From assembly GCA_000688615.1 (NCBI GenBank), contig JHVA01000001.1, positions 4,633,001-4,697,000 of the forward strand: a stretch of DNA of 64,000 nt. The letters run 5' to 3'. How positions within the stretch are numbered: the first letter of the stretch is position 1; each line of letters begins with the position of its first letter. The translations under genes and the position numbers were made by a program. Shown here piece after piece: positions 18,185 to 27,329 of this stretch. Origin of the DNA: Acidobacteriaceae bacterium KBS 146. Its GTDB lineage: Bacteria; Acidobacteriota; Terriglobia; Terriglobales; Acidobacteriaceae. Below the pieces are notes generated by a model. That model searched no databases. It saw only the letters and a list, made by a program, of their open reading frames with translations, and was not told the origin of the DNA.

Positions 18185-20049
18185 GATGCGTCTACCAAAG
18201 TAATAGTGATGGTCTGGGCAGCTTCTTCGAGACGGAATGAACACTCGCCGAAGTGCGGAGGGCCGAAACGCGCAACCGGGTTGTTTGAGACGCCGACCGG
18301 CTCGCGCGGGATGCCGATGAGGTTGTGATCGAGCTTGTGGTTGTCGTTGAGATCTTCGTACACACTGATAGCATAGGTTACGGGCGGGAGATCTATATCA
18401 ACGTGGATGAACTGCGCGTTCGTGGGGATGGGAAGAAAGCCATGTCGGAACGCTTTATTGCGGTCCCCGGGAAATCCGGCTGAGGAAGCGAAGATGAGAT
18501 ATGCTAGCTCGCCGTGGGCCCGCCGCGCGAGATGTACTTCAATGGAGAGATGTGGCTGTGTTTTGGATTGCGCGGCCGAGGAGATGGGAAGAATTGTGCT
18601 GACCAGAAGAGGCAGAAGCCGACGGCAGATGTCTGCTATGAGGCCGGTCGCTCCGTGTCGGAGTCGGATAAGAATGGCGAGCTGACGCCTGGTGCGACTG
18701 TTGAATGGAAACCAGTTGATCTCATGAGCCCGGCGATCGCTGGCGATCATGATGGTCCTCGTGCGCGAAAAAGAGCGTAGACCTTCAGGACCGTGATAGC
18801 GCCCGTGGCCGCTATCGCGATTTCCCCCAAATGGAGCATGCGGATTTGCAATATTGCGGATGACGTCATTGACGCTGCAGCTTCCAGCAGAGAGCTTGGC
18901 AGCGACTCGACGGGCGCGCGCCTGATTGCGGGTCCAGATACTACTGCTGAGTGCGAAGGGGGTCGCGTTGGCGAGTGCAATGGCTTCGGTCTCATCTCGG
19001 AAAGAAGCCACGCATAGCACAGGGCCAAAAGACTCTTCAGTGAGGATTCGAGCTTCAGCGGGAACATCCGTGAGGAGAGTTGGTTCATGCGCGACAGCGG
19101 CACGATTATGCGGCCAGTGCAGCGTAGCGCCGCGAGAGAGTGCGTCTTCGACCTGCGTAAAAAGATCAGATTGCAGATCCTCGGAGAGCGGGTAGAGATC
19201 CGCGTCTGGATCAGGATTGACGCGAAGTTTCGTGACGCGCTCTGTTAGGCGAGCCAAAAATTCTCCATAGATGGGAGCTTCAATATATGCTCGCTTGACT
19301 GCAACGCACACGCGTCCGGCATTGGAGAAGGCGCCATAGGCAATGCCCTCAATTGCTCGGTCAAGATGGCTGTCCGCGAAGACGAGGCTCGCATCCTTGC
19401 CGCCGAGCTCAAGGATCGTGGGTATGAGTAGCTTTGCGGCGTGCTCTGAGATCTGCTTGCCGTGACGACTGCTACCAGTAAAGAAGATGAAGTCCGGGCG
19501 AGCATCAATTAAGGCTGCGGATTCCACAGGGCCTTCGCATAACACCTGCACCAGATCGGCAGGAAGGTTCACCTTTGCACAGATTTGCGTTATTAGAAGG
19601 GCCGTTTTGGGAGTGCGCTCGGAACACTTGAGCACCACGGCGTTGCCGGCCGCGAGGGCGGTGATGAGCGGAACTACAGATAGTTGAAAAGGATAATTTG
19701 ACGAGCCGAAGATTAGAGACACGCCATGAGGCTCAAAATATGCCTTGAAGCCTGCACCGCAGAACAAAAAACGAGGCTTACCGATCCGGCGCGGCCGCAG
19801 TATCCGCGCGGCGGAGGACTCGTAGTAGCGTAGATGTTCGAGGGTAACGAGGACGTCTCCCGAAAGGGCATCCAGCCAGGGTTTTGAAGTTTCATCCGCG
19901 ATGGTACCTGCGATGAGCTCGCATTGGAGGGCAATCTCGCGCCGCAACTTGCCCAGAATGGCACATCGGCGTGAGACAGGGATTGCTGCCCATGCAGGCT
20001 GTGCCGCACGGGCTCGGGCGAGAATTTGGTCTGGAGTAGGCGCGGTCAT
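18181..20049 (-). CDS. aldehyde dehydrogenase fused to a DUF2141 domain
   Basis: The 622-residue product is a two-part fusion in one unbroken frame. Residues 1 to about 470 are an aldehyde dehydrogenase: NAD-binding region (FGSSNYPFQL, VLKCSERTP), general base Glu in LELGGK (about 214), catalytic Cys in AGRVC (about 248), and EESFGPVL. It fits 4,4'-diaponeurosporenal dehydrogenase, oxidising the carotenoid aldehyde to the acid. Residues about 505-622 are a DUF2141 domain (VYEDLNDNHKLDHNLIG, PREPVGVSNN), normally a separately exported protein. Between them lies a signal-peptide-like stretch (LLPLLVSTILPISSAAQ, about 479-495). Both ends overlap their neighbours by ATGA. It may be a true fusion, a lost stop between two genes, or may have an internal start (Met in RTIMIAS, about residue 434). 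Confidence 0.85.
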   Translation of the reverse strand: MTAPTPDQILARARAAQPAWAAIPVSRRCAILGKLRREIALQCELIAGTIADETSKPWLDALSGDVLVTLEHLRYYESSAARILRPRRIGKPRFLFCGAGFKAYFEPHGVSLIFGSSNYPFQLSVVPLITALAAGNAVVLKCSERTPKTALLITQICAKVNLPADLVQVLCEGPVESAALIDARPDFIFFTGSSRHGKQISEHAAKLLIPTILELGGKDASLVFADSHLDRAIEGIAYGAFSNAGRVCVAVKRAYIEAPIYGEFLARLTERVTKLRVNPDPDADLYPLSEDLQSDLFTQVEDALSRGATLHWPHNRAAVAHEPTLLTDVPAEARILTEESFGPVLCVASFRDETEAIALANATPFALSSSIWTRNQARARRVAAKLSAGSCSVNDVIRNIANPHAPFGGNRDSGHGRYHGPEGLRSFSRTRTIMIASDRRAHEINWFPFNSRTRRQLAILIRLRHGATGLIADICRRLLPLLVSTILPISSAAQSKTQPHLSIEVHLARRAHGELAYLIFASSAGFPGDRNKAFRHGFLPIPTNAQFIHVDIDLPPVTYAISVYEDLNDNHKLDHNLIGIPREPVGVSNNPVARFGPPHFGECSFRLEEAAQTITITLVDAS

Positions 20050-21587
20050 ACGAGAGCCGGCTCCAGCGAGCTTACAACGGGAACTGGGACTTTATATTGC
20101 TGACAGATAAGGTTGGCCGAGATACGTGCCGACTCAAAAATCGTAGGCAGTCCACTGCCGGGATGCGTGCCGCCGCCTACCAGATAACAATTGGAGAACT
20201 CTTCGAACTTGTTGTGAGGACGCATGTACAGCATCTGGTCCCAGCTATGCGACATGTTGAAGGTGGCACCCAGAAAGACGGAGTGCCGCTTCTCCCAGTC
20301 TTCAGGCGTAATGATCTGTTCACGGCAAATATGCGGCGTGATATCACCATAAGGCGTACGTTCGCGCAGGACGCGGAGCACGTAGTCACGACATTGCTGC
20401 TTAGATTGCTGCCAATTGATGCCGCTGGTGTTGTTGGCTACGGGGGCCAGGATGTATAGGGCGGAGTGCCCAACGGGTGCAGTGGACGGGTCCGTTTTGA
20501 CCGAATTTCGGATATAAAGCGACATGTCTTCCGAGGTGGCGCGACCTTGCGTAATGTCCTCGATGTTCTTCTTATAGTTATTCGCGAAGACGATCGTGTG
20601 GTGGTCGACGTCATATTCGCGATCCAGGCCGAGGTACATCATGAACGTCGAACATGAAAACTTTCGCTTGCGAAGGTTCGCTGGCTTATGGCGTCGAAGA
20701 TCCTTTTCATCGAAGAGCATGCTCATGGCATGACCAAAGTCGGCATTAATTACAACATCATCACAGTAGATCTTTTCGCCGTTCGCAAGCTCAACGCCGC
20801 AAGCACGGCGATCATCGAGAAGAACGCGGCTGACCGGTGTTGAGGTATAAATCTCGGCCCCTTCCTCACGGGCAACCTCTGCAAAAGCCTGGCTAATTCG
20901 GCAAAGGCCACCCATGACGTGATACACGCCATGGGCGTGCTCCGTGTACGGGATCATGGTGAAGAGGCCGGGGCAGTCCCACGGAGACATGCCCAGATAT
21001 TTCGACTGGAACGTAAACGCGAGCCGGAGCTCTGCAGAGCGAAAATAGTCCGCGAGCACGTTGTGCAGCGAACGTCCCGCGGCAATGTGAGGTGTAGCAG
21101 CGAACAACGTGGGACTGATCAGACTGGCGAGAGTGCCATACGGCTGCTTCAGACAGGGATAGAGCTTTTCAAACCGAAGCCTCTCGCGTTTGAGGAAACG
21201 GTCGAACCCAGCGCTTTCGCCAGGGAAATGCTTCTCAATCTCAGCCTTCATAGCATCCGGGTCAGAGCGTGCAAGCATTATCTTGTCGGGGAAGTTGAGC
21301 GAGTACATCGGATCGAGCCGGCGGAACTTCAAGTAGTCAATCGAGCGGCGGCCCCCTTCGATAAAGAGCTCATCGAGCAAAAACTTCATCATCAAGAACG
21401 TCGGCCCGAGATCGAAATTATATTCACCGAGACGGAGTTCTGCGTTACGTCCACCGATGACATCCTGCTTTTCGAAGACTTGAACGCGAAAGCCTCGTTG
21501 CGCAAGAAGCATTGCAGTGGCGAGTCCGCCCGGTCCTGCTCCCACGATCACGATGTGTCTTTTTCTATCGCTTTGCTGAAAGCTCAT
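20046..21587 (-). CDS. crtN: CrtN-type diapophytoene desaturase (CrtI family)
   Basis: The 513-residue flavoprotein has an N-terminal FAD-binding motif (IVIVGAGPGGLATAMLLA, then FEKQDVIGGR), the LGPTF(L) block after it, and the C-terminal GGGTHPGSGLPTIFES motif that marks the carotenoid desaturase family. It is the first gene of the operon and the best candidate for the desaturase that converts dehydrosqualene or squalene to coloured C30 carotenoids. A gene for the synthase (CrtM or HpnCDE) is not in the window. The start ATG at 21587 has AGGGA directly next to it, and a four-codon open frame (21583-21597) ends on it with the same ATGA overlap used in the rest of the operon; this may be chance. 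Confidence 0.8.
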   Translation of the reverse strand: MSFQQSDRKRHIVIVGAGPGGLATAMLLAQRGFRVQVFEKQDVIGGRNAELRLGEYNFDLGPTFLMMKFLLDELFIEGGRRSIDYLKFRRLDPMYSLNFPDKIMLARSDPDAMKAEIEKHFPGESAGFDRFLKRERLRFEKLYPCLKQPYGTLASLISPTLFAATPHIAAGRSLHNVLADYFRSAELRLAFTFQSKYLGMSPWDCPGLFTMIPYTEHAHGVYHVMGGLCRISQAFAEVAREEGAEIYTSTPVSRVLLDDRRACGVELANGEKIYCDDVVINADFGHAMSMLFDEKDLRRHKPANLRKRKFSCSTFMMYLGLDREYDVDHHTIVFANNYKKNIEDITQGRATSEDMSLYIRNSVKTDPSTAPVGHSALYILAPVANNTSGINWQQSKQQCRDYVLRVLRERTPYGDITPHICREQIITPEDWEKRHSVFLGATFNMSHSWDQMLYMRPHNKFEEFSNCYLVGGGTHPGSGLPTIFESARISANLICQQYKVPVPVVSSLEPALV

Positions 21588-21726
21588 TCCCTAAACATAG
21601 GGTTATGGCTGATGAATTCGGCTTGAGCGATACCCTCAAACTTAAATCACTTGCTTCACATGCAAAGAAGCGGGCTTTCATTGCAGTTCAATAAACAGGC
21701 CGGATTTGGCTGCGCGAAGCGTGCTC

Positions 21727-22374
21727 TTATGTGGAAGACGTCGTGGTGATTACGACCGCCGTGCAAGGCTTCTTGACCAGACTTCGGTAGGCATGTTTTT
21801 GCAGGGAATCGAAGTAGATAGAATCTCCGGCGGAGAGTCGGAATTTTTCAACACCGATCGTCATCTCGAGTTCCCCCTCCATGAGATACAACAATTCTGC
21901 ACCTGGATGAAAATGCGGTGTGATTTTCTGCTCAGGCAATGGATGAAAGTGCGCCAGGAAGCCATTCAGCTTCCTCTCATTTGCACGGAAGTCCAGGCTT
22001 TCAAAGGACCACGGAACGGAGGTCGATTTGGGATCTGACGGGAATACCTTGCGCTCATCGCGCCGTGAGATGGCAACAACGTGGCGCTTCCGCGGATCAG
22101 TGAAGAAGTAGTCGAGACCGACGCCGAAGACCAACGCAATGCGCGTGAGCGTCGGCAAAGTAGGCACAAGTCGACCATTTTCGAGACGCGACAACATGGC
22201 TGTTGAGAACCCAGAATGTTCGGCGAGCTGTGCGAGCCCCATGCTGCGGCGCAGGCGGAGTGTACGGAGCTTATCTGCAATCGCATAAGGCCGAATCGAC
22301 TCTTCTACTATTGCCGTATCGGTTGTTTTCGAAGTATGCTTCTTTTTTTTCTGCGGGTTCGGCTCGTTTTTCAT
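21727..22374 (-). CDS. XRE-family transcriptional regulator with cupin domain
   Basis: The 215-residue protein has a lysine-rich N-terminus, an XRE helix-turn-helix (about 32-90: LRLRRSMGLAQLAEHSGFS, MLSRLENGR, LTRIALVFGVGLDYFF) and a C-terminal cupin_2 domain (about 135-210) with the metal-type motif HFHPGAELLYLMEGELE and a second GDSIYFDS..HAYRS motif. Regulators of this build sense a small ligand or metal through the cupin. It lies 139 bp upstream of the carotenoid operon on the same strand, so it could control pigment genes or be cotranscribed with them; this is inferred from position only. No strong ribosome-binding site precedes the ATG at 22374. Confidence 0.85.
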   Translation of the reverse strand: MKNEPNPQKKKKHTSKTTDTAIVEESIRPYAIADKLRTLRLRRSMGLAQLAEHSGFSTAMLSRLENGRLVPTLPTLTRIALVFGVGLDYFFTDPRKRHVVAISRRDERKVFPSDPKSTSVPWSFESLDFRANERKLNGFLAHFHPLPEQKITPHFHPGAELLYLMEGELEMTIGVEKFRLSAGDSIYFDSLQKHAYRSLVKKPCTAVVITTTSST

Positions 22375-22947
22375 ACGCAGCAGGTCGACTGAATGTCTTG
22401 TACTACTACTTTACTCACAATCAATATAATTTGCATTACTGTCAAGCGCATCGATAATGGGCGTGCGTTTGTCATGACCTAGAAGCCACGAAGAGCAAGA
22501 TCACTGTCGCGTAAGAACGGAGTTCCATTCGTGGGTCAGCAGTGAAAAGGGTTGATCTCCCACCCTCCACTCCAAAAGTGGAAGACCCACACCCTTCTAT
22601 TCCTACTTAGGCAAGCACGTTGTCCGATGGTAGATGGACCCTTGCTAGCCATACAGAGAAATCAACAACATTCAAAGCGGTCCTGCAGTTCCGGCTGCGA
22701 CAAAGTGCATGGCGGGTGACTTCCTCGCACTATTGTCGAAAGCTGGTTTGGGTAGTGTTCGCGGGCGCCCTTGGTTCGGCACGATAGAGTCCGGTTCCCA
22801 ACGGCGCGACTGCTTCGTCAGCAAATGCATAATCTCCAGGCTCGGTGAAATTTGTCCTTCGTCAGTCGACATTGCAGAGGGACAATCAAGCTGAATTAGG
22901 AAGAAGAATCTTGCTGGTTCTGAATCGACAAACTCCTAGTGTGAAAG
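22375..22947. other. intergenic region upstream of the XRE-cupin gene
   Basis: This stretch of 573 bases holds no recognisable gene. The part next to the regulator (about 22400-22440) is AT-rich and should contain its promoter; a partial inverted repeat (TTGTACTAC to ACTCACAA, 22397-22419) could be an operator but is weak. A 6-bp hairpin (22566-22582) is too short to call a terminator. Confidence 0.4.
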
Positions 22948-23895
22948 TTACGAGACGACGTCGACAGGAGCTCCAGCGAGGAATGACCTGATGTTGTAGA
23001 CGGCCGTCTTCATGATTCGCTTTCGCGCCTCAAGTGCGGCCCAGGCGATGTGCGGCGTGATGATGCAGTTCTGTGCGGTTAAGAGAGGATTGTCGGCAGA
23101 AGGTGGCTCGCTGGAGAGGACGTCAAGCGCGGCGCCAGCGATCCTGCCGCTGTTGAGTGCCGAAGAGAGGTCGCTTTCGTTGACGAGTCCACCGCGCGCC
23201 GTATTGATAAGGAATGCAGAGGGCCTCATGTGTTCAAGCAGGATGTGATCGACTATACCGATATTGTCTGACGTGAGTGCACAGTGAAGCGACACGATGT
23301 CGGATTCGGCAAAGACTTGTTGGAGTGTGCGGTGACGTTGTGTCGAATCGGGATGAGGGGTACGGGAGTTGTAGATGACACGCATGCCGAATGCCTCCGC
23401 CAGCCCGGCGACGCGACGGCCGATCCGGCCAAAGCCGACGACGCCCATAGTCTTATCGTAGAGCTCAATTTGAGGAGAGTTCCAGAAGGTCCAATCTTTT
23501 GAAGTCGCCCAGGCACCAGCATGCACAGCGTTTGAGTGGTCGCCGATGTGATGAGAGAGTTCGAGGATCAGACCCATGACGAATTGGGCCACGGTGTTAG
23601 TGCCGTAGTCCGGGACGTTGGAGACGGTGATGCCACGCTGCCGCGCCGCAGTGATATCGACGATGTTGTAGCCGGTGGCGAGTACGGAGATGAACTTCAG
23701 ATTCGGTGCATTCTGGATGACGTTGTATGGCACAGGGGTCTTGTTGGTGAGCAGGATATCGGCCTTGGCGGAACGTGCGAGGGCTTCATCGGGAGTAGAG
23801 CGATCATAAACTTGCAGGTCGCCTAACTCCTCAAGAGCAGTCCAGGCATTATCTCCCGGATTGAGAGTGTATCCATCGAGTACAACAATCTTCAT
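22948..23895 (-). CDS. D-isomer-specific 2-hydroxyacid dehydrogenase
   Basis: The 315-residue NAD(P)-dependent enzyme has the family's two-domain layout. The Rossmann motif GFGRIG lies at 154-159 and the catalytic triad is visible: Arg234 in NTARGG, Glu263 in LSSEPP, His282 in ITPHIAW. Members reduce 2-keto acids such as hydroxypyruvate, glyoxylate or phosphoglycerate-derived acids. It is the last gene of a minus-strand row after the TonB receptor, the glycosidase-like protein and the HpaI-type aldolase. In that context reduction of an aldolase product is plausible (inference). AGGA lies 8 bases before ATG 23895. Confidence 0.87.
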   Translation of the reverse strand: MKIVVLDGYTLNPGDNAWTALEELGDLQVYDRSTPDEALARSAKADILLTNKTPVPYNVIQNAPNLKFISVLATGYNIVDITAARQRGITVSNVPDYGTNTVAQFVMGLILELSHHIGDHSNAVHAGAWATSKDWTFWNSPQIELYDKTMGVVGFGRIGRRVAGLAEAFGMRVIYNSRTPHPDSTQRHRTLQQVFAESDIVSLHCALTSDNIGIVDHILLEHMRPSAFLINTARGGLVNESDLSSALNSGRIAGAALDVLSSEPPSADNPLLTAQNCIITPHIAWAALEARKRIMKTAVYNIRSFLAGAPVDVVS

Positions 23896-23964
23896 GCAAG
23901 CATCCTAGTGAATCTCCCCCGGCTTTATGTGTCGGGAGCGTCGCTTTCGCGTAGAGCTTTCAGG

Positions 23965-24798
23965 TTAATAGAAGGTGCTTTGCTCGCGCGGTTTTTCTTT
24001 AATGCCTAGGGGCTCGAGAAGTATCTTGGCCCCGAGTTTTATGAGGCCGAGTTCGGTGACTGACTGAAAGAACTGGAAACCTTGCGCGTGGAAGCGCTCG
24101 ACCTCCTCGGCGCTGCCCGCGGGACGGCCCAGCCATTTGCCGTGTCGTTTGGCAGCAGCGACGATCTTTGCGATGGCATGATCGAGTGAAGGCTCATCCT
24201 GGCGGCCGCGCAGACCGAGCGAGAAAGAGAGGTCGCTCACGCCGATGAAGAGTACGTCGATGCCGGGAGTTGCGGCGATCTGTTCGATCTGGTCGACGCC
24301 GCTAGCTTCTTCGATGACGCAAACCACGAGCACGTTGGCATCGGCGGAGTCGTAATAGTTACCAGGAGCGGGCCAAGTGGTCACGGCGAGTCCCGCACCA
24401 GAGCCGCGGCGTCCGAAGGGAGGATAATGGCATCCCTGTGCGGCGATACGGGCACGTTCGACGGTGGAGATAAAAGGGAAGATGACGCCTTGCACGCCCT
24501 GGTCGAGCACGCGCTTTGCGAGCCAGAGTTCGGCCCATGGTACACGTGCAAAGACAGGCACGGGCAAACCGCGGGTAGCGAGCACCAGCGTACGCAAGGA
24601 TTCCAGCGAAAGAGAAGAGTGCTCCATCTCGCTCCAGAGAAAGTGAAAGCCCAGCGAAGCTGCGTATGCTCCGGTCTCAACGTTATTCGAGGTTACGGTC
24701 ATACCGATGACATAGTCTCCTGCCTTGAGTCGCTCACGGACGACGCTCCAAGTGTCAGGCGAGGGGGGATGCCGGTCGGCTGTGTACTCTTCCGACAT
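23965..24798 (-). CDS. HpcH/HpaI family class II aldolase
   Basis: The 277-residue protein matches the HpcH/HpaI aldolase family (2-keto-3-deoxy-sugar-acid aldolases such as GarL and HpaI). The catalytic and metal residues of the family are visible: His60 in EMEHSSLSL, Arg85 in FARVPW, Glu163/164 in CVIEEASG, Asp189 in IGVSDLS. Such enzymes cleave 2-keto-3-deoxy acids to pyruvate and an aldehyde using a divalent metal. The gene begins 4 bp after the stop of the glycosidase-like gene, and its GAAGGAGG site lies inside that gene's 3' end. It should act in the cytoplasm on the sugar acid brought in by this locus; the exact substrate is unknown. Confidence 0.85.
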   Translation of the reverse strand: MSEEYTADRHPPSPDTWSVVRERLKAGDYVIGMTVTSNNVETGAYAASLGFHFLWSEMEHSSLSLESLRTLVLATRGLPVPVFARVPWAELWLAKRVLDQGVQGVIFPFISTVERARIAAQGCHYPPFGRRGSGAGLAVTTWPAPGNYYDSADANVLVVCVIEEASGVDQIEQIAATPGIDVLFIGVSDLSFSLGLRGRQDEPSLDHAIAKIVAAAKRHGKWLGRPAGSAEEVERFHAQGFQFFQSVTELGLIKLGAKILLEPLGIKEKPREQSTFY

Positions 24799-24802
24799 AG
24801 TG

Positions 24803-27307
24803 CTATGCCTCCTTCTTGACGAAAGGTTTGAGCATCACTTCGGCGACCTGGCATCCGCGCCCGTTGCCGCCAAGGCCCACTTCGCGCGTCCACGTGAGGC
24901 GAAGCTCGCCGGACGATGTGGCGGCACGTGGCAGGGTGAAGGTCTGCGGAGCTGGCGGCCAGGGGCGCATCTGCAGGGGGTGAATCTCGATCGAGTCGTT
25001 TGCGACGAGCCGCGTTTTGACACCACGTGAGTCGCCGGAGAGGACAACCTGAAGAGTGTACTCCACGATGGGGTCAAGGCCGGTGTAATGCATCTTCAGC
25101 GGAGCTTCATAGAGGCTCTCGGCCCAGTGCTTCCACGCCATTGGCGCGTTGGCGCCGAAGTGGTCGGGATAGTTGGTGCCGACGTGAGGCGAACGACGAA
25201 AGTCGAAGTCGCCCTCAGCGTTTTCAATGACGAGGTGCGGCCGGTTACTAACGTTGCCGAGCTCGTCGTAGAAGCCGCCGGGGCCGGGGTTCGTGCGATT
25301 GAGCAGAGTACGGATGGCCTCGATCTTCTCTTCCTGATCTTCGATGGAGCTCATCTTGCGAAGCTGCTTGAGGAAGTAAGGACCGTCTGTGACGGGATGG
25401 TCGATGGTGTCGAGCGGCGATCCGCGGTCAACGGCTTCTCCCTGGAATCGTTCGACGGCGAGTTGCTGGCGAATGCTCTGCAGCAGAGCGTAGCCGAGCT
25501 CACTGATGCGTGTACGGATAGCAGGTGCAACTTGGGTGATGGAGCATTTGCGTAGGATTTCGATGGCCTCGTCGATAAGGTTCTGTGGATCGATGCCGTT
25601 GGCCGGCTCCTGCGCGGGTTTGGCTCCAATGCCCCAGGGCACTGACGCGAAACCGAAGTCTTCAATGTGACCCAGGACGCTTTGTGCGCGGGCAAGCTCG
25701 CCCGATTCAAAGAGTAGGCGCTTACGCACATAAGCGTCGCAGCAGGCTCGGAACATAGCTTGTTGCCAGCGCCAGTTTTCGAGAACGAAGGGTGACGCAT
25801 TTCTCTCTATGGAGAGGAACTTCGACAAGGTAATATCGACGAGTTCCTTGGCCGCAAGCGGGCCTTCCCAGTTGTGCTCGAGATCGAGCAGACCCTGTGC
25901 ATAGGCCGATCCATCATGCGCTCCGATGATGTAGTTGCCGAAGTCGCGCAGGGCGACAGGAACAGGAGTCTGCGGATCCCAGGAGATGAGGCTCCAGACG
26001 AACTTGTTGACGTCATCATTGACGCCTTCGGAGTAGCTGACGAAGCCGACGGTGCCCTTCAACTCAGAACGCAGGATGGTAGCCTCGGCCTCAGGACGCG
26101 GGTTGATGATTTCGCGGCCTTCGGTGAGAGCATAGGCGAGGTCCCAATTGTTAATGGAGTACTGCGACTGGATGCTGTGCGTGATGTCAGGATAGAAGCG
26201 GATGGGATACTTTGCAGGCAGCGCCTTGCGCAGTTCGTCAATGGACAAGCGATTCTGAGGGCCGAAGACGATGCCATCGAGCCACGACTGCGTGTGCGGA
26301 TCGGCAACCATCTTGAGGAATTCGGTGGTCCAGTCAGCGTTGAATGACTGCGGAGACATCCACATCTGCAGCTTCGGGTGTGTCTTGCGCAGGCTTGCTC
26401 TTTGCTTTTCGAGCAGAGGCAGCATGTTCTTTGGGTCGGTGTGGCCCGGGTCGCCGCCGGGAACAAAGACAATATCGACACGCGGAAGATCGTGCAGCAC
26501 AGCTGCCCAGTCGCGAATCTCGTCGTCGACGGTCTTGGGATCGCCATAGTCCTTGGCCATGGCCGGGTACCATACGGAGACGTCGAGATCGTACTTGTCG
26601 CAGATGCCCGACATCTCGATCATCATCTGTTGCGGCGGGATGGGAAAGTGTGGGCTGTCGGAGAGATCGTCGGAGATGGGTGGCAGTAGTTCGATGGTGT
26701 TCGTGCCGAAGATCGCAAGTTCACGGATGTACTGGTCCCACATCTCGACGGTCATCGCATCGTACGCGTTCGTCTTAGGTCGGTAGCCGAGCTGATGTCC
26801 GCGCACGGCGTAATGTGGCGAACTCGTGAGATTCATCGCCTTGAGGTCGGCAGTTACGGAGCGACGAGTGAGACGCAGCATACGGAGCATGCGTCCGGCG
26901 CCGAAGATCAGGCCGCGCTCGTCGCTACCGCAAACTGCGATCCAGGCACCGCTGCCGTCGCCGCCAGAGGCGATGGCATACGATTCAGCGGGCAGCTTCG
27001 CTGCTTTGCCAGCAACAAATGACACTGCAGGGCCAAGGCCGTGCCAGTTGGACCGTGTGCCAAGGTAGATCTTCACGGCTCCGGCGGTGGTGTTCCCTTG
27101 AGTCCATGAGACGCCGCAACGCTTCATGATCTCGTCAACAACCATTTGGGCCGCGACAGTCTCGCGCTTCGAAGGAGACAACGGAGTGACAATAGTGCAG
27201 TGATTGAGATCCGTTAGGCCGGCTTCGAGCGCATGTAGCATGCTACGGCCCATGCAGGAGACAGCGACAGAAGCCGCTGTCCCACGCAGAAATGTTCTAC
27301 GCCTCAT
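24803..27307 (-). CDS. Tat-exported glycoside-hydrolase-like protein (alpha-glucuronidase/GH20-type N-domain)
   Basis: The 834-residue protein begins with a twin-arginine signal (RRRTFLRGTAASVAV). Residues about 38-150 resemble the alpha/beta N-domain found before the catalytic barrel in GH20, GH67 and GH84 enzymes, including the typical SDERGLIFGAGRMLRML ending. The following part (about 168-450) looks like a TIM-barrel domain (RGHQLGYRPKTNAYD, FGTNTIELLPP, VFVPGGDPGHTDP). A helical and beta C-terminal region follows. I cannot name the GH family or the catalytic acids. An AGGAG site precedes ATG 27307, and the gene starts 22 bp after the TonB receptor. It probably releases a sugar acid or oligosaccharide in the periplasm for the aldolase pathway (inference). 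Confidence 0.65.
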   Translation of the reverse strand: MRRRTFLRGTAASVAVSCMGRSMLHALEAGLTDLNHCTIVTPLSPSKRETVAAQMVVDEIMKRCGVSWTQGNTTAGAVKIYLGTRSNWHGLGPAVSFVAGKAAKLPAESYAIASGGDGSGAWIAVCGSDERGLIFGAGRMLRMLRLTRRSVTADLKAMNLTSSPHYAVRGHQLGYRPKTNAYDAMTVEMWDQYIRELAIFGTNTIELLPPISDDLSDSPHFPIPPQQMMIEMSGICDKYDLDVSVWYPAMAKDYGDPKTVDDEIRDWAAVLHDLPRVDIVFVPGGDPGHTDPKNMLPLLEKQRASLRKTHPKLQMWMSPQSFNADWTTEFLKMVADPHTQSWLDGIVFGPQNRLSIDELRKALPAKYPIRFYPDITHSIQSQYSINNWDLAYALTEGREIINPRPEAEATILRSELKGTVGFVSYSEGVNDDVNKFVWSLISWDPQTPVPVALRDFGNYIIGAHDGSAYAQGLLDLEHNWEGPLAAKELVDITLSKFLSIERNASPFVLENWRWQQAMFRACCDAYVRKRLLFESGELARAQSVLGHIEDFGFASVPWGIGAKPAQEPANGIDPQNLIDEAIEILRKCSITQVAPAIRTRISELGYALLQSIRQQLAVERFQGEAVDRGSPLDTIDHPVTDGPYFLKQLRKMSSIEDQEEKIEAIRTLLNRTNPGPGGFYDELGNVSNRPHLVIENAEGDFDFRRSPHVGTNYPDHFGANAPMAWKHWAESLYEAPLKMHYTGLDPIVEYTLQVVLSGDSRGVKTRLVANDSIEIHPLQMRPWPPAPQTFTLPRAATSSGELRLTWTREVGLGGNGRGCQVAEVMLKPFVKKEA

Positions 27308-27329
27308 CTATTCTTTCTCCTAGGATCGT

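Noticed and set aside
21583..21597. Four-codon leader frame ending with ATGA on the crtN start codon
   Set aside because: It repeats the overlap seen in the operon, but such a short frame arises easily by chance, and it leaves no room for a normally spaced ribosome-binding site.
22566..22582. Hairpin TCCACT-loop-AGTGGA considered as a terminator
   Set aside because: Only six base pairs and no T-run; too weak to support.
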